Source: Juglans regia
Taxonomy: Eukaryota > Streptophyta > Magnoliopsida > Fagales > Juglandaceae
NCBI RefSeq assembly: GCF_001411555.2
Contig: NC_049902.1
Coordinates: 14,656,237-14,720,236 of the forward strand
Length of the DNA stretch: 64,000 nt
Direction of reading: 5' to 3'
The notes below the pieces were generated by a model that was not told the origin of the DNA, ran no database searches, and was given only the letters and a program-made list of their open reading frames with translations. This document shows positions 46,977-58,711 of the stretch, piece by piece. Position 1 is the first letter of the stretch, and the number at the start of each line of letters is the position of its first letter. A program made the position numbers and the translations under genes.

Positions 46977-48334
46977 TGATTATGCCCAAAGAATAATACG
47001 GTAGTTGTAGCACAACTTTGGGGTGTCAATTCCACAGAGAGACAAATTAAAAGAATTGTAGAAAGAACAAACAAACTAAAGAAAGAGATTAAATTATTAA
47101 TGGGAAAACAAAGATTAATTTTAAATACAAATTAAAGTGAAGTGAAATAAAGCCACTAACGGAAAAAGTACTCAAGTTTGACAAACAGTAAAGCGTCGGG
47201 AATCCCTTGCACAAATATGGTATTTTAATTATTCTTAATTTATTGAATAACTTAATTGGGAACTCAATTCCTAATATTCCCAGTTGAAAGGTATAGATTT
47301 ATAAACCAAGATCAAACCAAATGTAACCTTTTGAAAAATCATTCACCACTTTTAAAATACGTAAATTATTATCACTATTGCAGCAAAGAATTAAATCAAT
47401 ATAGAAAAATAATTGATCCAAACATAATCAAAGAGTCAATCCATTTAATAGAAAAAGCATGACTGAATCTATAAACAGAATAAATTCTATGATTATTTGG
47501 AGAAGAAAACATTAACGATGAATTGAGAATGATAAAACAAAAGAGTTTTAGTAATTGAAAATCAAATACATAAATCAAGAATAAATTAAAAATACCATCT
47601 AATGTGCAAGTTCATCACTAATCCTACTTGAGAATTTAGTTACCCATAAATGTAATGGACAACAAAAATCTCAAGAGAAAAATAGAGCAAACGGCGGCCA
47701 TGGAAATTAACTTCAGATCTTCCTCCTTTAAACTAAGCCATCTCCCCTCTTCTCCACCCTCCAATTTCATGCTAATGATGTGCTTAAATAGGGTAGGAAA
47801 GAAACCCTAATGTCTTCATATTCTAGTACACAAAATCGCCTAAATTTTAAAACTCAACTTGGCAGCCACGTATGTACTTTAGGATTTCGAATTTTGGAAT
47901 CCTTATTAGAGACAATTTTGTTTCCCTTTAAGATAGCTTTCCAATACATCAAGAATCGCATCAATCCGATATTTGAGCACAAATTTATGATTAAAATAAT
48001 AAAGTGTGTCCATTCTGTCTCCTAATGCATTTTGGACTCTGATCCGAATTACTTTCAAACCCCATCATTATCCTTATTTGAAGAGTCCTACACTCATTGA
48101 AAATTCTTAGGTTGTTCCAACGTCTTGCCCACTTGAAAGTCCTTTGAATTTGAATGGGTTTGGACTTGCTCTTTTATAGACTCTGAAATTAAACATAAAA
48201 ATCTGCTTAGAAGTATCTCAAAGTAAATAGAAACTCAATTCAAGAATACACATTAATTCCAATGATTTCTATTAACATTTTAGTATTTTAGTCCAGTAAT
48301 AGGGTATTTAGAGTGCACATTCGTACACTCATCA
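46977..48334 (-). repeat. 5' LTR of Athila (1,358 bp)
   Basis: TGATTATGCC...ACTCATCA on the plus strand. The TATA-like box on the minus strand (CTATTTAAGCA) lies at 47781-47791. It is uninterrupted, and preserves the empty site of the 5.7-kb insertion at 47688-47702. Confidence 0.88.
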
Positions 48335-48980
48335 GCAAGCAAGCTGAAAAATTATATATAATACTTATTAGGTTCATTGTTCAAGAAAAACCCTAACTGT
48401 GAGGAAGTGTTATGCTCTAGGCATCTTTTTCCAAGAAAAGACTCCAAACATTGGGACCCTCCTCCCTTGAGTCTGGAACTTGACTATAACAAAAACCCTA
48501 GCTCGCAAAAATCACTAAGGCCATGACCCTCTTTCCTCAAAACATCTTGCTTATGAACTTTAAAGCAAGTAAGGTTAAATCCACCTCCCTTGAAGAAAAA
48601 CCATAATCTAGTTGTATATGTGAAAATGTAGATTCATTTGAAAAACTTCCAAAGATACGAGCTAACTCTTCTACCTCAAGTGTGTATGTGTGAGCATGAG
48701 TTCTAGAAGAACTTGCTAAAACCAAAACTTCATCCCCCTAAACTCGTGCGTGTGTGTGTATGGTAAGGGAAAATTTGGTTTCATACCTTCTAGATTCTCC
48801 TCTTGAAAATAACTCCTAGCTTTGGTTACCCTCCAAAAGATGTTAGAGTGAGAAGAAAGTATTATGGAGAGTGTTTGGATGGTGAGAAAGTGATAAAAAG
48901 TTGGAGAGAAATGCGATGGCCAAATACCTCAAGAGTAATGCACAAAGTGACTAAAGGTCCTAGGACTTTTGGCTCCTCTC

Positions 48981-48990
48981 CTTTTTATAG
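48981..48990 (-). promoter_or_regulatory. TATA box of the Tekay-like LTR
   Basis: CTATAAAAAG on the minus strand, about 940 bp into the LTR (from 49930), followed by a GAGAGGAG purine stretch. It is equivalent to the plus-strand box at 20672-20682 in the related LTR. Confidence 0.6.
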
Positions 48991-49930
48991 ACACAAAAAG
49001 CTTCTTGCATGAGCCAAGCATATTTGCATGGTTGCCAAGTGGAGTCTCACCCTATGGCTTCTTCCTATCTCATCATTTGATTGTGTTGGAAACACAATAG
49101 GATTTTCTTTTGGACAAGTGGCACCTCCATACTCAAAAACCAAAACCTCCTTCCTCTTTGCTCTTCATTTCATGTCTTGGTTCAATGAATCTTGTGGTGG
49201 TCTTTGTCAAGTCACAAATCTTCCTCAATCTCCTACATGTATGCATGAGTGCCAAGTGGCATGTGAGGAGTGTATGGGTGTGCATGAGCTGCTGAAATCC
49301 CCTTTGTTCTCCCAAGAAGATCCTCTTTCACCACACTTTTGGACAAGCATGTGATTGGTCCAATTTTGCACAAAACATCTTACCCTAGCCGTCCACCTCA
49401 AGGTGTTCTTACACAAGATCTTCCTTCTAGAAGCCCTAGGCATGTAGGCCTTCCTTGCCAAGACAAAAATTTTACCTACCTTTTTGCATGTATGACACAT
49501 GGCAAAAAAGCAAATCCCTCTTTCTCCATGGTTGCCGTGCATGGCCTCTTGGCCTTCCATAAGCTCCACTTATCCATAACCTAATCATTTCCTTCTAGAA
49601 TCTTTCCCATAATGACAAGTATGACAAAGCTTATTCCTTCATGCAAACCTCCATGCATGCGTGACACATGGCAAGAAAAAGATTGATCTCCTATGGTAGG
49701 CGTGTAAGCCAAACCCTAGATCCTTCTCACCTCTCTTCCTTAATTTCCATCTAGATTCATCAAGTCCTATACATAGCTCTATTGGATTACAAGTGGCGTA
49801 CATGATCTTAGGCTGGGCGTGAGCCCTAGTTCCATTGGGCTTCCAAACCCTAATTTCTTATGAAGGTCGAAAATGGGCTTATGGTAAAAAACAAATTACA
49901 CAAAAAGCCTAGAAAGTCTTGGCTGTCACA

Positions 49931-49944
49931 TCCTCCCCCCTTAG
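49931..49944 (-). promoter_or_regulatory. polypurine tract of the Tekay-like element
   Basis: The minus strand reads CTAAGGGGGGAGGA, directly before LTR start TGTGACAGCC. The preceding GATTTCGAGGACGAAATC palindrome is typical of this position in plant Tekay-type elements and recurs, degraded, at 55190-55210. Confidence 0.75.
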
Positions 49945-50122
49945 AAAAAGATTTCGTCCTCGAAATCGGCACTTTAGTCTTACAAAAAAAAAATATTACT
50001 AGGGATAGTTAATCAATCCTCCTTATTACCTCTTGCACTGGCGGTTGTAGACTCCTCAAGTGAAGATGGTTGTGGCACTTCACCTTCTTCAATTGTCACC
50101 GAATCTTCTAAGAAATAGAATA

Positions 50123-50599
50123 TCATGTCCAACTCATAATCATAATACATATTCCTTGCATTTCATTTAACCTATGCTCAATCTCAAGCTTAGTGTCTTC
50201 AATAGGTTGTCCCTCTTCACCATAATGGATACGGTCAACTAACGTATCTGAGGTTTCAGAAGGCTCATATCTCGAAGCGTGAGCTTCTGCGTCACGACTG
50301 GATTCTGCTTCAGAATTAAGTCTGAGAAGACGTAACCTATTAGCATCTCTCCATACCAATGGGTCATGTGGGGGTTGACGCTCTTCATGTGGTAAAGCTC
50401 TCCTTAGAATGATATTGTTTCGAAAGTCCATGTCTAACACATGAGTACAATGATGTTCGAATCTTTCCATTTGCTGCCAATGAGCTCTCATCATTTGATC
50501 CCTTCTTATTTGTCGATTTCGGCGACTACGTTCACGTCTTGCTCTAATTTTTGCTACCGAAGATACAGACATGCGAGGTGTATTCTTATTACGAGCCAT
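50123..50599 (-). CDS. 158-aa basic ORF after Tekay-like pol, unknown
   Basis: Not recognised. The frame opens at the ATG at 50599, about 130 nt downstream of the pol stop at 50731, and ends before the polypurine tract. The N-terminal 45 residues are strongly basic (RARRERSRRNRQIRRDQ). The middle has aromatic/His residues (HWQQMERFEHHC) and the C-terminal half is acidic (Glu/Asp-rich). No signal peptide or membrane segment is seen. Position and an unbroken frame in an otherwise broken element are notable. It could be an accessory 3' ORF or a captured piece; alternatively, chance. Confidence 0.4.
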   Translation of the reverse strand: MARNKNTPRMSVSSVAKIRARRERSRRNRQIRRDQMMRAHWQQMERFEHHCTHVLDMDFRNNIILRRALPHEERQPPHDPLVWRDANRLRLLRLNSEAESSRDAEAHASRYEPSETSDTLVDRIHYGEEGQPIEDTKLEIEHRLNEMQGICIMIMSWT

Positions 50600-50730
50600 G
50601 CCCTATGCACGGGTATGGTAGGTAAGCATATCATTAAAAAAATTCATAGATAACACAGAGACAATCATACACAAGAAAATAAGATGCAATCATCAATCAT
50701 TCATAAATAAGATTCAGGAATACATAAGTT

Positions 50731-51615
50731 CTAAGTTACAAACAAATGAGAATATTTAGTCCTCATCAAATCCTCTATTTCCCACGTTGCTTCTTGAAAA
50801 GTTGGATTATTCCAAAGAACTTTTACCAAAGAAACTTTGTTCTTGTTCTTTACTATCCACGATCTAGGCCATTCCTCATAAGACAAATTTGGCTAAAGTC
50901 GTATGCTACCAGCTTCCATCACTACGGGTTGTCTTTCACCAAAGCTTTTCTTTAAGGATGATACATGCAAGACATTATGCACTCCTTGCATCTCAGCTGG
51001 TAGATCCAAACGATATGCAACTACACCAACTCTTTCCATAATTTCGAATGGTCTTACATACCTAGGACTCAATTTTCCTTTCTTTCCGAACCGTACGACT
51101 TCTTTCATAGGTGATACCTTAACGTACACAGTCTCCCACTTCAAACTCTAAGTTTCTTCGTCTCTTGTCGACATAACTCTTTTGACGGCTTTGAGTTGTT
51201 TTCATCCTTTCCTAGATCAACTCTACTTGCTTGCGTACATCCCGCAAGAATTCTGGTCCAAGCAACTTTCTTTCACCTATCTCATCCCAACAGAGTGAAG
51301 ATCTGCACATTCTTCCATACAATGCTTCGTAAGGTGCCATTTGTATTGTAGCCTGAAAGCTATTATTGTAAGCAAATTCTATCAATGGCAAATGGCTTTC
51401 TCAATCACCACTCAACTCCATTATGCAAGCACGTAGCATATCTTCCAATGTCTGAATAGTTCACGCCATCTATCCTTCTGTCTACGGATGATAGGCACTA
51501 CTAAATCTTAGATTCATGCCCAACATTTTCTGTAAACTTTGCAAAAAATACAAAGTGAACTGCGTGTCTCTATCAGATACTATAGTTCGCTCCTCCTCCA
51601 TTTTGGCTACTAGCC
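50731..51615 (-). pseudogene. Tekay-like integrase and chromodomain fragment
   Basis: From 51615 leftward the minus strand reads VSDRDTQF, FSSAYHP, then ERMKTTQSRQKSYVDKRR in broken frames. The frame 50893-51144 carries the integrase C-terminus (KVSPMKEVVRFGKKGKLSP, YVRPFEIMERVGVVAYRL, VHNVLHVSSLKK). It ends with a chromodomain-like SLVKVLWNNPTFQEATWEIE and stops at 50731. The chromodomain, which in chromoviruses guides insertion to marked chromatin, places the element among the chromoviruses, probably Del/Tekay. RT and everything upstream are lost at the junction with the plus-strand LTR near 51616. Confidence 0.75.
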
Positions 51616-54600
51616 TCTCATCCAAGGGTCACTCAGGCACCCAACATATCAGCCACATCTATAACCCATGCCTTTCACCATTTCATCCCACATTTAGACA
51701 TTTTTCATCCACTTTCCTAGAGAGAAACCGAGAGAAAGCTTGGGAGAGTTTTCTTGCAGTTTTTGCTCTAGCATTTCTAGCCCTTTATATGTTGATTCTA
51801 TGGTTCAATTCTCTTGCATTCTATTCCATTTTGAGTCTAGTTTACATGGGTATATTTTGAGAAATTTTTCATGGAGTTTTGATTGGTGAAAGTCAAGTTT
51901 GAAGATGCAAATGTTCTATTTTGACAATTTTTGGTGTTCATTGATGAACCTTGGAGTTGGTGTTATTTTGATGAAAAAAGTGAGGATCTCGACTTGATGA
52001 AGTGTTTACTTGAGTTATATACACGTTATGATGTGAATCAAAGCATGATAGGTTTTTATAAAATGGTTTTCCATGATCTTCAAAGTCATAGAAACCGAAT
52101 GACTCAAAATAGTTTTTGTTTTAGTGTAGTTTGTGTTTTTGGTTCTAGGAACTAGATCTAATGGTTTTTATCTTCTTATGTGTTGCTCTTGAGGCCTTGA
52201 TCTATGTGTTAAGAGCCCATTTTGAAGAGTTATAGTTTATATCTTTGAGGTAATGTTGTTATACATACAAGAGTTTGTTTAAAAACTCAATCTAGAGGCT
52301 CTCTAGTATGATATCTAATGCTTAGACTAAGTTAGAACTTGAATCTTAGGAATTTGGTTGTATTTCTTGAAGATTTATTGCATGAAAATTAAGGATCTAG
52401 TGATTTTGTTTCAAGATCAAAGCATGCTATACATGGTTTTGAAATTTTCATGCAAGCCGATTGTGTAGGTGGTATTTTTGTGATTTTGGTTATTTAATCA
52501 AGCATGATATTACTTAGGTTTGTATGATGAACATTTTAGGGGAGTTTTTATGGAATTTGGAGTCCTTGGCATTGATTTGAAAATCATAAGATCAAGAACA
52601 TCAAGGGTTAATTCTTTTTTTACCTAAACTTGGTTTTTTGGCATTTTGCTTGATTTGATGAGTTTTGAGTTTTCATGAAATGAGTATTTTGATGTTTTAG
52701 CATGATTTTAGAACCTAGGATGCGATTTTTGAGTGTTTCAAAAATAGGTTTAAGCATGTTAGTTTGATGGGTGATCAAGTTGCAACAAAATGTAATTTTT
52801 ACTAAGCATGTTTCAGCCAAGAGAGATATCTCATTTGTTTTAAACTTTTCTGAGTTTATATTGGAATTTAGGATAAAATTTATATGAGGAATGTAAATTT
52901 TGGTAAGATTTGGTGTCCATATGCAAAATCCTTATTTTAGGGGTAAAATTGTAATTTCACGCAAGTAGAATGGTAACTTGCAATTTTAGCTATAAATTAG
53001 CAGGTTTTATATTTATAAGAAAGTAGTGAGATATTCTAACCTTAGAAATATCTCATTTCAGTTCATGACTTTTTTCGCTTCGCTTAACGTATGCTAAATC
53101 ATTGTGAGTTAACTTCTAACTTAATCTCAATATTGTTGAGTATGTGTGGTGGTAAGAAACAATTTCCATGTTTATTACTTGGAATTGATTTGGAGAGTGT
53201 TAGACCAAGAACATCAAGGGTAGGTTCTATTTGACCTAAACTTGGTGTTTCAACATTTTTGTTGATATAACAAGTTTAAGATTTTTGTGAAATGTGTAAA
53301 TTGGTGTCTTAACATGATGTCAGAACTAATGACATGATTTTTGAGAGTTGATAAATTTGTTTTATACATGTTAGTATGTTAAAAGGCCAAGTTACATGAA
53401 AAATCAAGTTTTTGGCCTATAAGTGAATTAGCCAATGAGTAGTTCTCATAGTTTTGTTTTCTTTTAGATTTTTTTGAGTTAATATTTGGATTAGGACAAA
53501 GTTTAAATGATGATTGTAAATCTTGACAAGATTTAGAGTTTGTATGCAAAATCCTTATTTTATGGGCAAATTGTCATTTCCCTCATGTAGATGGGTAACT
53601 TTGCAAATTTAGCCCTAAGTTAGAAAGTTCTATATTTATAAGAAATTAGTGAGACATTCTAACCATAGAAAGTTCTAATCATTGTAAGTTAGCCCTAACT
53701 TACTTTCGGGATATTTGTTTATGTTTGGTGATAAGACTATCATTGTTTATATTCATGTCACATATGCTCACTCTAATTGTTATAATATTCCATATCATGT
53801 CATTTGTTACATGTTATTCTATTACATGTAACTAATGTCATGCCATCTATTATATGTTAGGGTTAATTACACTTTGCCCCCTCGATGTCACAAATGCCAT
53901 GTTAGTTATTACACATTAATCTATTATATGTCACCAATGTCATGTCATCTGTTAGATAGTATGTCATGAGTTAGGTCTAAGTCATGCATGAGTTGTTTAT
54001 TGTATCATGACCCCAAGTGCTAGGATGAGGATTTTTCTTGGTGGAACTCTTTTGTCTACGCTAGAGTGCTTAAACTAGTTTTGTGGAATCTCCTATGTTG
54101 ACAAAGTACCATCAACAGGCTTTGAATGAGATCAAAGTAACTGGTTTTTTAAGCGAAGCCAGGCACCGACCACCAATGGTGCCAACTACACATTTATCAA
54201 TTTTAAATCAGCTCAATTATCATGACGTAGTCACAACTAGCGAAGATACTTGTGGTGTGGTGTGGTGTGGTACTGGCAGGAGCACACGACCATTAGGGAG
54301 TCGTGGAGCATAAGCAATTTCACATTAAATAACCATGTATATATAACAAGGTCATGGTCATGTCAAGTCAGGTTTGTTCATGTCAAGTCATACCTCGTTC
54401 AAGTCAAGTCATATCACGTTCATGTGTAGTCATGTCATTAATCAAGTTAGGATCATGTCATGCTATTTGCTAAGTCATGTCATGCATGTTCAAATCCATG
54501 ACATGATACAAACATGCCACTTTACTGTCATACATGCATATGTATATTATTGGTAGCTTAGTAGCTCACTTGTTGAGATTTGTAAAAATCTCATTTGGTA

Positions 54601-55105
54601 GCCTAGAATGGTGGGGGAATGGTTGACGATGTGTTAGGATTTCGAGAACCCACATCCAATCAATTGGATGAGGTTGAATAGGCAACGAAGAGATGACGAG
54701 GAGTTAATTACATCGATGCTCCATTTCTTGGACGTGATTGTAGATATTATAGCCAAGCTGCATGAGTGGCTCAATGGTTTAATTCAGTAGTTGTTATCCT
54801 ATCTATATTTGTGGAGTTTTGTCTCTGGTACTTATTTTGTTACAGACATGTTGGACATGAGTCGTAACATTTTGGCTATCTATTTATAATGTATATATGA
54901 ATCATATTTATGTTTTTTGGATATAGTATTTCTGGTACATTATGTATTGCTCAAAGAAAAAAAATATGTATCCACTGCGAATCTTGCACACTATTATATG
55001 CATACTAGGTGTACTACATATTTAACTGTCATGAATGAGGGTAAGTGACTTTATGTTGCACATCCTGATACTTCAAGGTTCGTCAAATCCCAAGTGAAGC
55101 CTAGA
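51616..55105 (+). repeat. Tekay-type LTR, 5'-truncated, plus orientation
   Basis: It follows the solo LTR at 20712-25151 from roughly its 21780 region to its 3' end. Shared blocks are 'ggtaaaatt-gtaattt', degenerate CATGTTA arrays (53740-53960; 54350-54540), the ATCATGACCCCAAG-GCTAGGATG block, the TGAGATTT hairpin (54574-54593), and CCACTGCGAATCTTGCA. The end near 55105 is diverged. Confidence 0.65.
54615..54787 (+). pseudogene. LTR small ORF, copy with Trp-Met-Arg-Leu and LHEWL
   Basis: The frame at about 54660-54787 reads NWMRLNRQRRDDEELITSML, then continues to AKLHEWLN. It aligns gap-free with residues 14-55 of the minus-strand ORF at 26711-26938. The conserved upstream ATGGTG (54610) is in place but leads to a stop within ten codons, so it is a relic here. 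Function unknown. Confidence 0.35.
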
Positions 55106-55361
55106 ACTTGTTCAGTTTGGATATTAGCGATGTGAGAAGTATCTTCTTCTTTTGTATGGTAGTTAGTTATATTCTATACGCACACCGAGCTTTCAAGGAC
55201 AAAATCTTCTTTTTAGGATAGGAGGATGTAACGACCCGAAAGAAATTCAATAGATTAGGGGTGTAAAAAAAAAGGGATCGGATCGAACTGAATCAGTGAG
55301 TTTGGTTCGATTTTTAAGTGGTTCAGTGCAGTACTAGTTCTTAATAATCAAAACCTGTAAC
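55106..55361 (+). mobile_element. collapsed Tekay-type internal region and 3' LTR start
   Basis: Only ~120 bp separate the LTR end near 55105 from a polypurine tract AGGATAGGAGGA (55215-55226). The LTR start TGTAACGACCCGAAAGAAAT at 55227 follows and is comparable with TGTAACAGCCCGCTAGAAAT at 20712. This is what remains of an element whose whole coding region was lost. A second LTR-like start TGTAACACCCCGC occurs at 55356. Confidence 0.55.
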
Positions 55362-55471
55362 ACCCCGCTAAAAAGTCATTAAGACTTGGCCATTAACTCC
55401 TTTAATCCTAATTAGCATAGGATTGCGAGTTTTATTTTTAGAGTTAATTTTTGCTTGAGGATCACAATTGG

Positions 55472-56830
55472 TGTGACACTCACATCCTCCGCTTGGGATG
55501 TAACGGAGACTTAGAGCGTCAAGACATACAACACAACGTTACATACTCCCGTACATGATAAGTATGCAATGCATCCTAAAAATGTAGCTAGCAGTATGCA
55601 ATAATTGCAGCATAAAGTATGGGTGAAAATGAACTTGTGCCAGAATAACTAAATCATTCCAATAATATTGATTAAACCAAAAGTTTCAAAATATCAGGTA
55701 GCTTAATCTTAGTACAAAATATCAAGTTATCCAAAAGAATCTAAACCAGCTGCTTCATGTGTTCTATGGCATGAAGGGTTATGCCTAGAATATCAAAATA
55801 AGATCAAGTCTCCTGTCGATGTCTAGTTCCTCCTCGATCCTCTTGATCCATTGGTCCATTAGGTCCATCTGTATCTACAACTTCTGTCATTTCGAGTGAA
55901 ATGATAGTCGGTTTACAAAGAGTGTGAGATTTACTTGAAATCTCAGTAAGTTAGACAACTCATGCACAAAAAGATAGACTATGCATGAAAAATTATAAAC
56001 ATGAAATGCATGCAATGCAGAAAAACTGAACTTGCCTCCCTTTCAGATTTCTCAAGAAGATATATTTTTTATACATATTTTCTTGCAGAGAACATAATTT
56101 CACTTCCGTCGTAAAAACTTAGTCTTTTATCATAAAATCATGGAATTAACGTAACGTATGGTATCATCACAGTTCCCCATATGCACTGTGAGCACTGTGA
56201 CCGTAGTATAACTCACGTTGAAATACGTTTTCTACAAACTCGTTCTCAATACATTTATAATATAACATAACATCGTAAAAATCAAAACATGTACACCTAC
56301 TAGCATTAGGTGTCGTAATGTATGACTCTGCTCCATCGTTCTTTAAAAAGAACCTATTCGAAACCTGTTGACTGTTTTTTGTCAACCCAGGGTTACCACT
56401 TCATATTTAATCACTCCAGCGTGGATAGAAAAGTTCCACCAGGATACTTCTTCATCCTAGTCTTTGGGGTCGTGATAAAATAATTTTTCATGATATGCAT
56501 GTATGTGTCACAGTTCAAAAATGATAGTTGTATGCAAAATAAAAATTGAACATAAGATATGAAATTTCATGCTCAAAATGATAGTTATAAAATGAATGCG
56601 ACATTTATCAATAAATCATAAATGATAATCAAAGTGTAAGTTAGAGGCCAACTTATGGACTACTGGAGTTGTAAGTGAAGTGCTGGCTGTGAAATAAATT
56701 TTGTTAAGTTAGAATCTAACTAACTTAATGAAAAATAAATATTGACATGGAAGGAAAATTGTGAAAATGCCCTTAGACGTCTAAATGATGCATGTTATCT
56801 ATTAATCCATAACCTATCTCAAGAAATGCA
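55472..56830 (-). repeat. Tekay-type LTR fragment, minus orientation
   Basis: It starts TGTGACACTCACATCC then CGCTTGGGAT, GGAGAC-TAGAGCGTCAAGACATACAACACA, matching the terminal blocks at 26463. The TGAGATTT hairpin is at 55925-55945. The GGGGTCGTGAT block is at 56464-56474. The 5' part of the LTR is missing, and the right limit is approximate. Confidence 0.65.
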
Positions 56831-56989
56831 TGGCATGCACTCTAGTTGAAGCCTAAATGAACTCACTAATGATGCATGCAAGGCAAAACCTCCAAGGAAC
56901 ATGCTCACTAGAATCCTCAAGGAGATACACAACGGCCTATGTCATGATATGAAGATGGTACCATATGTTATGGCCATCTTGCATTGCTA
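56831..56989. other. short flank of the chromovirus insertion
   Basis: No gene. Because the element at 56995 has a TSD shared with 62709, this sequence and 62714 onward were once contiguous and are probably part of the LTR that ends at 63305. Confidence 0.4.
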
Positions 56990-56994
56990 GGTTG

Positions 56995-57672
56995 TGATAC
57001 CATATTGAAATGAAGGTGAAGGAAACTCAACAATCAAACAAAGAAATGAAAGATAGGAGTTCACCACCCAAGAAATAACACCAAAGGGATATAGAATATC
57101 ATCACCCAAAGGATTAACACAAGGGATACAGAACTATAGATATTCACTACTCTAAGGATTATACCAAAAAGATACATAATTACAAGAAGAAGAATTCTCT
57201 CTTCTCACAAAGCCAAAGGCTGATTCAATTCATAAACTCTAGTCTCTCTACACTTACAAACACAAATACTTATAGAAGTTTAGAACAACCCTCTAAGCAT
57301 AGGATTGAGAATAATCCAAAGACAAACATGCTAAATTCATGGGAAAGTAGTCAAGGGGACAAGCATGCTTTTTCAAATGTCAAGTAGGAAGGAAACAAGA
57401 TCCTGAAATTTCGGGCAGTCCCGACCACTCCACTTAAAACGGTCATATCTCCATGTGCGCACCTCCAAATCCACTAAAACTTGTCTAGTTGGAAATATAA
57501 CGTCTTGAACTTCAATTTAGAAATAAGAAATTCTTAAAATGGATATATATTGGGCCGATTATGATGGACTTAAAACCCAATTGGTTGTTGCATCAGGATC
57601 ACTTCAATTTGGACTTCAACCTTGCTTACTTGACATGATGTTATGTGACTCTTGTTGGACATACCCACGTTA
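56995..57672 (-). repeat. 3' LTR of the minus-strand chromovirus
   Basis: A direct repeat of 62029-62708; plus-strand ends TGATACCATATTG...CCCACGTTA. The terminal CA of the minus LTR start has mutated (TAACGTGG versus TGACATGA). A TATA-like CTATAAGTA on the minus strand lies at about 57267-57275 in a GTAGAGAGAC context also present in the other LTR. Confidence 0.85.
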
Positions 57673-57719
57673 GGCTCCCCCAGTCGTTGAGGACTGCCCT
57701 CAAGTCCACGATTTCTTCA

Positions 57720-58640
57720 TTTTCTTCATAGGGAGATAATTCACTCACATTGAAAGTTGTAGAAACTCCACAATCTCAAGGGAGTTCAATCTTGTAAGCA
57801 TTTTTCCCAAGCGTTGAAGTACCTTAAATGGACCATCAGCTCGTGGTACAAGTTTAGATCGACGTTTCGAGGGAAAACGCTCCTTTCAAAGATGAATCCA
57901 TACTAGATCTCCTTGCTTGAAAGTTGCTGGCTTTCTATGTTTATTTGCTTGTGTGCGGTACTTCTCATTTTACTTCTCAATATGGCCTCGAATCTACTCA
58001 TGTAACTTCTTGATCTCATTTGTTCGCTTATCGGCCTCGAATCAATAGACAGCTTCAAATGGGCTACAACCAGTGGTTTGGCTTGTAGACATATTATAGG
58101 CAAATTCAGCTTGAGCTAGGAGGCAATCCCATTAACAGATGTTCTTCCCTACAAAGCTTCTCAAGAGACTTTCCAAACTTTGATTAACAACTTCAGTTGA
58201 CCATCTGCTTGGGGATGATAAGCAGAGCTGAATTGAAGGATAGTGCCAAGCTTCCGCCAAAGAGTACGCCAAAAATGTCTGACGAACTTGGAATCACGAT
58301 CAGAGGTGATTGTCTTAGGAATGCCATGAAGCTTGACTATTTCTTTGAAGTATAATTCAGCAACATGATATGCATCAAGAGTTTTGTTGCAAGGAACAAA
58401 ATGAGCCATCTTTGAGAATTGATCAACCACAACCATAATGGAGTCTTTGTTTCTTTGAGTTCTTGGCAAACCTACAACAAAATCAAGACTAACATCCTCC
58501 ATGGAGCATTAGGAATAGATAATGGGATATATAGCCCAGTGTTCTGTATGCGACTCTTTGCAAGGTGGCAAATTTGACATTGCTTCACATGTTGCACAAC
58601 ATCTCGCACCATTTTAGGCCAAACCAAATGTTCCTGCACA
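57720..58640 (-). pseudogene. Pol: integrase
   Basis: The zinc domain is just upstream (EAHGGGLAGHFGRDKTL read between 58700 and 58640, with CQICHLAKS). The core frame 58161-58502 has [20 protein letters not shown] (first Asp), [12 protein letters not shown] (second Asp) and [10 protein letters not shown]. The C-terminal part (58150-57700) reads in shifting frames as FAYNMSTSQTTGCSPFEAVY, GDLVWIHL, FPSKRRSKL and FNVSELSPYEENEEIVDLRA. It appears to run to the LTR edge, like the CRM-like element at the other end of the window. Confidence 0.75.
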
Positions 58641-58711
58641 AGAGTTAAAGTTTTGTCTCTACCAAAATGACCAGCAAGACCTCCTCCATGGGCTTCTTTG
58701 ATAATGGCTTC

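Larger units (their letters stand above)
35042..48339 (-). mobile_element. Athila-type Ty3/gypsy element, deletion derivative
   Basis: The element proper is 35047-48334, flanked by TSD GCAAG (35042-35046, 48335-48339). LTRs start TGATTA(C/T)GCC and end ACTCATCA on the plus strand. The right LTR is 46977-48334. The left LTR is 35047-42175 because of a 5.7-kb nested insertion. The minus-strand order is gag, protease, then directly the integrase C-terminus. RT, RNase H and the integrase core are missing. The primer site matches tRNA-Asp, as in Athila. The element depends entirely on other copies. Confidence 0.9.
32356..49930 (-). repeat. 3' LTR of a Del/Tekay-like element, interrupted by Athila
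   Basis: Reading on the minus strand, the LTR begins TGTGACAGCC at 49930, directly after a polypurine tract (49931-49944). It runs to 48335, is interrupted by the Athila element, resumes at 35046 and ends, truncated, at 32356 beside another LTR fragment. That leaves about 4.3 kb of LTR. It holds the hairpin at 32606-32625 and a ~1.05-kb tandem duplication (about 32880-33930 and 33930 to past the Athila insertion). Confidence 0.65.
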
